DNA from: Rhypophila decipiens
Lineage: Eukaryota; Ascomycota; Sordariomycetes; Sordariales; Naviculisporaceae
Assembly: GCA_033297075.1 (NCBI GenBank)
Contig: MU858065.1
Coordinates: 62,001 to 126,000 of the forward strand
DNA: 64,000 bases
Reading direction: 5' to 3'
Positions 1 through 9,291 of the stretch are shown in pieces; within the stretch, counting starts at the first letter, position 1, and every line of letters begins with the position of its first letter. The translations under genes were made by a program, and so were the position numbers. Below the pieces are notes generated by a model. That model was not told the DNA's origin, did not search any database, and worked only from the letters and a program-made list of their open reading frames with translations.

Positions 1-1129
1 CGGCTTGAAAATTTTTATAGAGCGAGTAGCTGCACCGAACACCAACAGCAGTATTGAAAGAAGCGTTGACTGGAAGGCCGTGGTATCTCGTAGCTTGTCA
101 ACAACAGAATATGACACTAGCCCCAGTACTGTACTGTGATTGTGGTTGACAAACAAGTTCCAACTAAGTTGTTGCTGAAATAGGTTATCTGCACGCTGCG
201 TGTTAAAGTAACAAATGGCAGCCGAAGAGGCATTGGCAGCAGTTACTTCAACCTCACCCAAGTTGGAGATGTGCTCCACCACGGGTCGTGGCCGCCCATC
301 GCCAGGGTGGGTTGTCGTATAATGTTTTATTGCAGAGTCCAACGAGTTGTGCCAATTGAAGAAGACCGTCGGCACCATGGAAACCAGCAATATCGCCGAG
401 AAGAGGGCCATGAATATCACTCTCAGGTTCCGTTCGTTTTGATGGAGATAAAGGTACTTTCGAAGCGAGGTCAAACCAGAGAGATGCTTAACATTGGCAA
501 ACCACGTCAGGAGAACCGCCATTTTCCAGTGATAGGCTGACAGGCCTGATGGGAGCAGATAATAGATTGTGATTTGGAGGGCGAGTCCTGTCAGGAGTTG
601 AACATCGCAAAGAGTGACCAGTGACTAAAGTGTAGTTGATAGAAGCAGGATCCAGTCGTTAGCCAGATCATCAATCCTTTGCTCAAGCATCAGATTGCAT
701 GAGAGCCGACATGTTGCTTACCTTGTTGAAGCCTTCGTTGAGAATTGGATAAGTTCAACGTCCGATGTTCTGGACTGCAGATAATTCCTCATCGGCCATC
801 GAACGAGCGGCAGGAGATGTTTGTCTACGGGATTCTCTCGCCACGGAGGCTTCAAACTCGCCACCTGTCCGTGGTCGTCAGGAAGGGTAGTCGGAGTCGA
901 GGCGTACGGATCCTTGGCAGGGTCGAAAGCAAATATATAGCTGAGAAATGTTACAAGAACCATCAGGTGAGCCGTTCCGATCAGATTGATGAGGACCTTC
1001 AAGTCAGAGACTGGTCAGTATCAAGCGGTGCATTGGCTGGTCCGAACTCACCCATATGCCCGAAATATCAGCGTTTGGCTCCAGTGGCACCTCTACTTGC
1101 TGGGGATCGCAACTCCAGCTATTACCCAT
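1..1129 (-). CDS. Fungal multi-pass membrane protein, 3' end outside window
   Basis: I recognise this as an uncharacterised fungal membrane-protein family; its function is unknown. Exon 1 (1129-1052) starts at an ATG and encodes 26 residues beginning MGNSWSCDPQQVEVPLEPNA. Intron 1 is 1051-997 (GTGAGT...AAG). Exon 2 (996-722) encodes a hydrophobic segment (INLIGTAHLMVLVTFLSYIF) followed by a Pro-rich stretch. A donor GTAAGC follows at 721. Exon 3, from about 609, reads open to the left edge (about 200 codons with no stop) and carries further membrane segments plus the family-like stretch KLRDTTAFQSTLLSILLLVF. Oddity: exon 2 ends in phase 2, but the only good acceptor (CTTTAG, about 610) restores the family frame only from phase 0. 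There may be a 1-nt frameshift, or my splice choice may be wrong. The 3' end is cut by the window. Confidence 0.7.
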
Positions 1130-1446
1130 GGCGACCGTTCGCGGTGACTCCGCGCAATTACTATACCGGAGCTGGCAGGTGTGACGCAGGGTAAAAGGAG
1201 TCAGCTGAGAATGTTGTGGCAGGAATGCTGCGGGGAAATGGATGAGGAGATTTATCGGGCGTCGATGTCTGAAGATAGCACTAGCGACATGGTTTCTGAT
1301 TGGGCAGATAACCCCTAGAACAAATTTACAAATTTACAAAAGAGAAAGGAATTACTAATTATATTTAACTAGTTTGGGAAATAACAAATAGTAGAGTTTT
1401 CCTAAACTGGTTAGGTGAGAAAAAAAATTGTGATAGAAAGGGAATT
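1130..1446. other. Intergenic, promoter side of the membrane-protein gene
   Basis: No gene is seen. The stretch contains the divergent promoter region of the membrane-protein gene and, at about 1421-1429, an A-run. On the minus strand this A-run is an oligo-T tract just past the tRNA-like element at 1447-1719, fitting a Pol III terminator. Confidence 0.5.
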
Positions 1447-1719
1447 GCCTCGGACGGGACTCGAACCCATGTTGTCTCGACTCCCTCCGTTGAGATCTAG
1501 TCCGTTCGCCCCATATGCTAGGGCTAGGAAAGGAAACTCCGGGTAAGGGTGAAGCTACTCTAGACTTGCTGCGGACAAGTGTTTCTGGCAACCTTTGCTA
1601 AATGGGGACGACTGCTTGGACAAAGGGCTAGAGGGCTAAAATAACTTCTGCTAATTGGATTTTAGCCAACTAGGTCGTTAACTGACATGCGAGCGTGTTA
1701 CCAACTACACCACCGAGCC
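1447..1719 (-). ncRNA. tRNA-like Pol III element E1 with halves about 230 nt apart
   Basis: On the minus strand the element begins GGCTCGGTGG and carries a perfect A-box-like motif TGGTGTAGTTGG (1712-1701). It ends with a perfect B box GGTTCGAGTCC (1467-1457) inside a tRNA-like T arm. The 5' CTCGG and the 3' CCGAG could pair as an acceptor stem, although about 230 nt separate the two boxes (a normal tRNA has 30-60). An oligo-T tract follows within about 30 nt. It could be a tRNA-derived SINE, a tRNA gene disrupted by an insertion, or a Pol III non-coding RNA. Its ends closely match those of the element at 8036-8299. No convincing anticodon arm was found. Confidence 0.5.
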
Positions 1720-2375
1720 AATTTCCTTGCACACAATCTTTTATGGTTGGTTGCTTGGTCAGTCGTCTTTTAACCCCCGCGGCGAGGCCCATTTTTGGTC
1801 TAATGTGTCTGCTGGCCATGGAACCTGACGTCGCTGGCCAACTTCAGTTTCGTTCAAGGATGAGGGTCCACCAACGCTCTCACTCAAAATCCTTGTCCCC
1901 CATTGCTTCGCCTAATGCAGGATTAGGAGATATACCAAGGACCAACAGCCTGAGGGAGAGGACATTTCGACCTCCGATCAATATCCTACACAGTCGCCCA
2001 TAACATGAATGCCAAGACCGTAGAGGGGTATGAAGTCGTCTGATCTTTTTGAGGCCCATCCCCAGATCTCATCTCATCATGACCCCATCGCGTCCAAAAA
2101 CATTCCGTCTCACAAGGCGCGCGCAAAAACCGCTGCCCCCCTGCAACAAAAGCACACCAGCTACGAGTCAGGGGCCAACCCCTCCACGAAATACCTGGAC
2201 TTTCCAACGCTCAATCCTTGAACAATCTCTCCCTTGTTCTTCTTCCACTTCCTCACCAACAATCACTCGCCACATCGCCCCTGATCCTTCTCTCGCAGCG
2301 CAAGCTGTGGACTTGGTGGTTTGTGTGTTCCTTTTGGACATGGGCCAAGGTCTCAAAGTCCTTTTTGATCTTGCC
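1720..2375. other. Leader region of RNase H-like gene copy 1
   Basis: No separate gene is supported. The last 150 nt or so before the ATG at 2376 are pyrimidine-rich with CAATC/CACTCG stretches, resembling a fungal promoter and 5' leader. Confidence 0.4.
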
Positions 2376-4246
2376 ATGGAGGCCGACGAAAATGTCACTG
2401 TCGCAAAGACAGTTGTGGAAGCTCCACGCCCGGGCCGCGGCGCTTCCGAGGTTGAGGTAAGTTCCGTTAGCCCCTGCCTGCTGGTCCAGTTCTATTCTAT
2501 CTTGGCCCCTTTCCCCTTGCCCCCAGAACTTCCTCTTGTCGACCCCAAGTAAGATCGAACTAGACAGTCCTTCTTTGCCCTATCATTCAGCGCGCTCTGC
2601 TTGATCCTCGGCGCACGATAGTTCTTGATGAGATGTGTGCGGGCAGCCTGGGGTAACGGAGGCACTAACATTTTCCCTAGCTCCACAGAATTCTCGTCGT
2701 TGAGCTGACTAACCGCTCGGACCGGGATGAGGACGTCTGGGGAGGGCATGGTTATCTCATGCCCCATTACTATCGCCACGACGACGATCCCGACCATGTC
2801 CTAGAGTTGGACCCTTCGACTGGAAGGTTTGTGCCGCAAAGCACCCTGCGCCCGTGGGAGGACGATACCACCGTTTTTGAGGTTCCTTTACAGCAAGACG
2901 ACTTCAGTCATTCTGGTAACAAGTCAATCGTCGATAAGAATCCGGCGAATGAAGAAGGATCGACTCGGTAAGTTGGACTTTTCTCATCACTTGCCCTACA
3001 GTTTCCCAGTCTTACTTAATATCGTAGTTCCCTGGGTTCACACTCGGTTAGCTCTGCCTCTTGTCCAATCAGCTGGACAATGGGACAGGCGTTGGGGTAC
3101 GACGAGCGAAGCCGCAAGGCCGAAAAGAAAACCAAGCAGCCTTGGTCAGAAGAATCCAGGGCCAACATCATCCATTTTGCACCGGCGCCCAACGAGAATC
3201 TTTTCCCCAAGGCATACCAAGAAGCAAAAGAAAGAATTGTCAAGGGAGCCGAGAGCGCTATGGCTGCACCGGACATCATCATGGCCGAACAACATGTGGA
3301 CAACGAAGGCGAGGCAAAAGATTACTTGCAGATATTGTTTTTTACAGACGGATCATTCGAAAACGTCGGTCAACCAGGGCCTTAGTCGTGCCGTGGAGGA
3401 CTCGGAGTTGTGTGGAAGAAACCGTTCTATGAGGAGAGAGGAGCAAAGCAGAGAAACCATGCCAACACGAACAGCGGCGACGCCCACCTGACTCTCGAGG
3501 GATACGAAACGATAACTTCTGATATGCGCGAGATGTTTTCCATTGGCCAAGGAGAGCTGACAGCGATACCCCAGTGTCTCACGGTGGGAATGGAAATCCT
3601 CGACGGCCTAGCCGCTTCTGCGCAGTTATTGTCAGAGGCCGCCGCTGCAACAGCATCACCAGCGCCACCTACTATTCCTACAAAATCGAGGATTATCATC
3701 TATTCCGACTCGATGGACGTTCAACGTCGTCTCAGCGTGGGCATACACCGTGACCCTTCGAACACTATGCCACCAGCTCTCGACGGAATTGACGGGAAGG
3801 CCAATTTTTACCTCGAGCACACTCTCCCTGCCGTGCGCGCCTCAATCTAGTACTCGCATGAGCTTAAGGTACAGTACAATTGCGAAGTCGAGGTTCGCTG
3901 GAGGCCGCGACGATCTACAGCCCCTGCCGCAGTTGCAGATGATCTTGCCGGGCAATGGAAGACTAGGGCTCCAGACTACTGGAAGCCAGACGGTGAATAC
4001 GAGCAGCTTCACGGCCAGTCGTCCTCACTCATCGCGGATAGACTGAGACCAGAGGTTTTCGAGGCAGCCGAGGCTTTTCAAGCGTATTGGGCCCAGGAAA
4101 CTGTTCAAGGAAATCAAAATCCTTGGCCGGCTTCTCGCTCCTCAAAGCGTCGGGCTAACAAGGATAGGACTAACCAGAAGAAGACGAGTGATGACCGCAG
4201 AAAGTCCAAGGTTGACTGGCGCCGACGCAACAATGCAAAGTTCTAG
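2376..4246 (+). pseudogene. RNase H-fold gene copy 1, two in-frame TAGs
   Basis: Exons are 2376-2456, 2681-2967 and 3028-4246. The introns are GTAAGT...CACTAAC...TAG and GTAAGT...TAG. Together they form one frame of 529 codons including the terminal stop, broken only by TAG at 3383-3385 and TAG at 3848-3850. The C-terminal part has an RNase H layout: Asp in FFTDGS, Glu in GQGELTA, Asp in IIYSDSMD and Asp in AVADDLAGQW, then a Lys/Arg-rich tail. The N-terminal third is acidic and unrecognised. Such a domain could cut RNA in RNA-DNA hybrids, but nothing here shows activity. The fold suggests descent from, or kinship with, retroelement RNase H; no reverse transcriptase is present. It is either a pseudogene with two nonsense mutations or a gene using stop readthrough. 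The first TAG aligns exactly with one in the copy at 9292-11097. Confidence 0.65.
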
Positions 4247-5324
4247 TTGGGCCTCTCAGGTTTTGTCAGATTATTTCCGGTTTTTCATTGCGCTTTAGGT
4301 ACTTTTCTATTTGCATGTGGGGGAAGCAGCCTAGCTGGATATATGACATCGTGTGGACTAACGGAGTTTCGTATTCCTCTGTCCGGTGCAGCATCAGCGC
4401 CTCGCCGCCTCTCTTGGTAGCTTTCAGCCCGGTCTTACTTGGCGGGGTTTAGTTGAATAATCGAGCAACATGTAACGATAAGCATCCCTGATGATTGAGT
4501 TTATTGTTTGTTTCAGGTTAATTGCAACAATGAACGTGGCGATTGTGGAAATTCTTTGTGCCCGAGGGTTGACAAGGCCAGGCTGAGGACCCCACAATGA
4601 CTTACATACCCAGTCCACATGACGTTTAAATACACCCAGAACGAAGTAGCCTAGGAACCAGCATGATTACCATGAATACCTTACCATCCAAGAAAGAAAT
4701 TGACTAACAGCTCACCCGAGCTAAATTTCAAATCTAACCAAACCACCCTCCCCGTCTTCTCGAATAATCCCAACCAAAACCAACACCCATAGCCGAGGCA
4801 ACAAGTCACCCATACCCAAACCCAAACAAAGAAAACCGACCTACCTCGTAACTCAACTCATAAGACAAACAGCTAAATCACAGAAAGGGCAAAATCTCCC
4901 AACTCAAACCTAAACACCCATTCCTTTCCAATCCCTCGTTGATACTCCCCGCCACCATCGTAGGAAATATAATCTCAACATGGACCGCGGTGACAGATAA
5001 TCCCCCCGGTGAAAACGTCATGGCTGATTGTTGGATCAAACGCTGTAAGTGAAGGTTCTGGCAGTGGCCAGAACCATGTATTTGTAGTAAGTTGCCACAG
5101 CCGCGTAAACTGACGCGTAATGGCTTGCCACCATTCACAACTATAAGAGGCTCTCTGGCGAGGCCAGAGAACCGAGATAGAAAAAGGAAGAAGAACAGAC
5201 CTGATCACAACGCATAACAGCCTGCCGCAGCAGTAGGCCTCGTGCAACGTGATCTGGGTCCGTGACTTCACCACTTCAGACGTCTTTACATTAAATTGCA
5301 ACCAACACTGATAAATGCATCACA
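4247..5324. other. Intergenic; possible decayed tail of the next gene
   Basis: No gene is supported. An open minus-strand stretch at 5301-4975 encodes a hydrophobic run (LLCVVIRSVLLPFSISVLW) and could be a leftover C-terminal exon of the secreted-protein pseudogene to its right. 4640-4870 is low-complexity AC-rich sequence. Confidence 0.3.
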
Positions 5325-6808
5325 TTACCCGTATGCATTATCGTTGTTTGGAACCTCGTCGGCCCATGTTTTGATTATAGTTGATGTGTTGACGTAAGTG
5401 ACCTTGTAATTTACCGATTTCGGTTCTGTGATGGTAGTTAGATCCCCTGTTGGGAGAGTCAGTAGCGGTGGAAGTCTTCTCGGTGTTGCGGTTGGGGTTC
5501 CGGCTGACAAAGTCTCTGTCGGACTCGGAGTGTGAGTTCAAGTTTCCGAGGCCGTGACATGTCTCGGCCCGCCTCCAAAATCCCAAATCGACGACTCGGA
5601 CACCTCTTCTATCCAGCTGGTATAGGTATAAACCCTCGTCACCGTCCTTGGAAAAACCTTGTCCTCCGTAAAATCAAAATGATAAACCTTTGTCCAAGTC
5701 CACGTATTTGTTTCGCGACTCGTATAAGCATCTACCTTGGTTGGTGTCCCCGGTGTAGCAGGTAACATGGTAGGACACCACGTCCCGGCTGTAGGAGGAT
5801 TACATGGATAAGGCTGCGGCTGGGTCCAAATAAATTGGTAGGCTGTGCTTCTTGAGAGCGTGGTCCCCACTATCGAGCCCGTCACGCTGTATGGGAAAGT
5901 GGTTGGCGCTGACTGGTGGACTTCGTACCATGTTTCTGTTAGGTGGGCTGTCATGTCGACCGAGTAATTAACTGCGCCGGCAAAGGCATTGATTTGGATA
6001 AAGGTGTAGGAGGTTGTTATGTCCGTTGTTGATGAGGTTGTCATTGCTGTTGGGAAATTGGTGGGTAGGGTTGTGAATGCAAAGGCTAGGGGGTACATGC
6101 TGTTGTACCGTTTTCCCAAGGGGGCTTTTAAGTTGTGATTGTTGTTCTGTGTTTTATCCGAACTGGTTTGTTCGGATCTTGCGGCTAGAGATGCCGGGAT
6201 GGATCCTACGATGAATGTCGGCCTGAAGGTTCTCAGTCCGAAGGAGATTGACTTATCCGCCCGCCAGGTCCTGGCAATGGCTGTCTGAGGCAGTGTGTAA
6301 GGGAAAGATGTCGGCTGAGCAGACCATTACTGGGTGATTGTTTCGACCACGACATTTGTCGTGTGGACCCCCTGGATGGTTACAATCCATGTAGAGGTAT
6401 ATGTCTTGGTGATGCTCGTGGGAAAGCTGGTCAACTAGAATTCCATGACTCGTGGATTTTTGTTCAGAGTGCTTGTTGCTGTGGACAGCATTGTGTAGCT
6501 CGTATGCGGAGAGTCTGTTACAGTGCCACCAGTGATAAAAGGCCGTGGCGTATACCCGGTTAGATACTGGGTGATAAACACTGTGATATTGTCGGTTGAA
6601 CAGCAACCGTGCTGGGGGGTTTAGAAACTGCTCGATCCAGAATGTTGGGAATAGGGACATGAGCGATGACCTCGTCCTTCCATGGTGGTGGTGTTGCAGC
6701 TGGAGCCACGACATTACCGTTCAATGTTGTTTCCGGGACAGGCGAGGCAGAGCTGACGCCCCATAGCGAGCTAAAAACAGAGAGCAATATCGGGAAAGCG
6801 GGAAGCAT
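5325..6808 (-). pseudogene. Decayed secreted Ser/Thr-rich protein gene
   Basis: The ATG at 6808 begins a clear signal peptide (MLPAFPILLSVFSSLWGVSS) followed by a Pro/Thr-rich segment. After about 70 codons the frame shifts by one base near 6600 and continues as a Thr/Ser-rich chain (for example TGYTPRPFITGGTVTDSP). That frame then runs through a TAG (about 6437), a TAA (about 6332) and a TGA (5540-5538) down to 5325. The product would be a secreted or wall-associated protein of nearly 500 residues with no domain I can name. The TAG, TAA and TGA could each come from one C-to-T change in CAG, CAA and CGA codons. The small secreted gene just to the right is divergent and intact. Confidence 0.6.
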
Positions 6809-7291
6809 CTTGAAGAAACAGACAGTCAGGTTTCGGCCCTTTACCTGAGCCAGGACGTTAGCGTAGCTCAGTTTGGTCTTGATACATCGATTCCCCTTTA
6901 TACACTCATACCGTCGCGTTTCAATAGGGTAAGGACGCAAGACCCACCAATTTCCAGAAAATCTCAATTACCAAGCTGCCATACGTGCTGCAGCTTATAT
7001 CGGAGTCGCCTGTCGCCTAGACATTTAGCCGCGGCGGACTCATTAAACCCACAGGTACCTGCAAATGGCATGCAATTGACGTGGGCCGTAACGTCACAAA
7101 CGGAGCGCTCCGTGACGAAAACCATCGTGACTGCAACCTACCCCTTTACTCAATTACCAGCAGATGAAATTCTGCAACGTGGTGAAAAGAATCATTTTGA
7201 GTATTTAGTAGTCGGTAAATGCGTCTGGCATTTGTTCTCATCGCCCATCTCTCCACGCTTTGAATACCGAAAACTGCTTCTTTGTGCAATC

Positions 7292-7847
7292 ATGTATCTT
7301 TATGCGTCTCTTGCCTTTATTGTTGCCGGAGTGGGCAGCTTGATTCAACCATCCGTTGCCGCGCACCTGACCACGCCGCCGGATCTGGGATACTGGGACG
7401 TCAACATAACGATTGCCAGAGGCGCGCAAGGCCATGAAGCCCAGTTCACCTGGGCCCGATACTCTGGCAACCCAGCCAAGACAATCTATGATGAATGGTC
7501 TTTCAATCCTGATGGTGGGAACATCACCAGCCTGAGAAATACTCGCGATTTCAGCATCACCGTCGCCGCCAACTGCGGGACCGGAATGAGTGAGTCTCTC
7601 CAGCCTTGCGCATGTTTTCCGATGTGCAAAAGAATGTGGACAGTATTAACCTACAAACGACATTCCAGAAGCGACATTGAAGCAACGGGTCACCGTTGGT
7701 AATCGAGACTACTGGGTGGCTGGAACTGCGACTCCGACCTTCAAGGTCATCAGCGCCAATGGTCGCGGTGGTGCGGCATCATTCCAAGTCAATGCCACGC
7801 TGGATGATGGAGCTGTGGATGCGTGCGGCAGGCCATTGAACTCGTAG
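7292..7847 (+). CDS. Small secreted protein, 158 aa
   Basis: Exon 1 is 7292-7589 and exon 2 is 7669-7847. The 79-nt intron has donor GTGAGT and acceptor CCAG, and removing it keeps the frame. The start was chosen because the ATG is followed at once by a signal peptide (MYLYASLAFIVAGVGSLIQ, cleavage probably after SVAA). An upstream in-frame extension lacks such features. The mature part is about 135 residues, with one Cys in each half (CGTGM and DACGRPLNS) and an N-glycosylation site in WDVNIT. It is predicted to be extracellular. Small secreted fungal proteins of this shape include wall proteins and candidate effectors, but I do not recognise the family. It is divergent from the decayed secreted gene at 5325-6808. 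Confidence 0.75.
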
Positions 7848-8035
7848 GTGTTTGGCTCCTGGGGGCCGGATTGAGTCAAAGAGGAACCTGTAACGTCCGT
7901 TCGGCGATGAGCGGTGAAAAAAGAAAATTAGGGAGATAAGAGCCTTGTATGACTAAACTGGGACTCGAATTCTGGTCTGGAGACATGAAGCCAGAGCAAA
8001 AGGGAAAAAAAGAAAGGAAATCTAGAAGCATCTAA

Positions 8036-8299
8036 CTCGGACGGGGACTCGAACCCGTGTCTTACGACCAACCAATGCTAGAGTTAGTTAGTAAATAATG
8101 CTAGATTTAGTTAGTAATAGGGGGAGGGGGAATGTTGGCAAGCACTTGCTTCATATTTAGGTACTTGTCCCACAAACCCCAGAAGTCTGCTTTGTTGAGG
8201 CTTTCTCAACGGCACTAGCCGAGAGTTGAACTCAGCTTCGACCAGGGTAAGTAGTCCATTTCCCACATCGTACGCGTTGGCCAACTACGCCACCGAGCC
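8036..8299 (-). ncRNA. tRNA-like Pol III element E2, second copy of the split type
   Basis: The minus strand starts GGCTCGGTGG and has a perfect A box TGGCGTAGTTGG (8292-8281). It ends with a perfect B box GGTTCGAGTCC (8055-8045) in a T arm and then CCGAG, which can pair with the 5' CTCGG. A T7 tract follows at about 8011-8005. The outer 25 nt at the 5' end differ from element E1 (1447-1719) at only two positions, while the roughly 200-nt middles look unrelated. Just past its 5' half it also contains a second, degenerate B-box-like GAGTTCAACTC (about 8233). A further B-box-like GAATTCGAGTCC lies at about 7963-7975. Interpretation as for E1: SINE-like element or non-coding RNA. Confidence 0.5.
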
Positions 8300-9291
8300 A
8301 ATTTGACACCTCTAAATTTCGTTAGCATTGTGCTAGGAAAACTAACTTATAAAGAAGTGCCTGCACAGACCTACCCTGCCCCTCATTATAGTACTATCTG
8401 TTTCCCTTTACGGTAAACAAACAACGGTACGGGCTTTTTATCTCTTACTTCATTGAACGCACTCTAGGAATGTCAGATAACTACTGGAACCAGAGGTTAA
8501 AAGAGAAATTACATTTCCATAATAAAGATGTTCCTCGGTATTTAGACAAATGCGTGGCTTTTGCTGTTTTGAAAACTAGTTAGCCGCACACGTAGTTAAC
8601 ATGGAAAATACGCTGTAACGTAAAGGAGGCAGTCTTGGACTTTTTTTTTTGGTTTTATTTCATCCTCACATACATCGCGATGTAATTAGTCCTATTTCAA
8701 CTGTGCTCGCGGCACGAATAAATAGGGGTGCAACAGTTTTCAAAAACCATTGCACTCTGTGATCCAGCCGCGCAATGTCTTAAGATGGCTTAAAGGGGCT
8801 TGCTAGAATGAATCAAACGCAACCCCTTTCTTTCTGGATCTGGATCCAGTCACCGCCAGCAGCAAGCCTGTGAGGGCCTCTTTCCTGAAATGTTAGTGAT
8901 GTCATTAAATCTGGAATTTCAATGCTCGGGGACGGACGGAGTGGTCCCCTGCTCGAGCCTCAGGCTTGGCGGGTGGAGACCCGGACCTCGCCGTCCAGGC
9001 ACACGGCAAAAGGTGGGGCCGGATCAGACCCACCCCGCTAGTGAGCACGGAGCCGTGCACTGTTTACATCTTCGTCCACGGCAACGGGTCGGCCACTCAT
9101 CCTGCAACCTTTCAATTTTCCTCAGGCCATTCTTGGAAGCAGCAGCGACGCACCTTTGCAATCAAAATCACGATCGCGGAACACTCTCATTTCGCCAACG
9201 CCTTCTGTTAACTTTCACAACAATTATTCTCTTACGCGGCTGACTCCTGTCTCTCTTCTCACCATCTCTGTCTTTCTGTCTGCCCAAGAAG
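8300..9291. other. Leader region of RNase H-like gene copy 2
   Basis: I see no gene here. A T-run lies at 8641-8650. The 100 nt before the ATG at 9292 are CT-rich (CTCTCTTCTCACCATCTCTGTC), typical of a fungal 5' leader. Confidence 0.4.
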
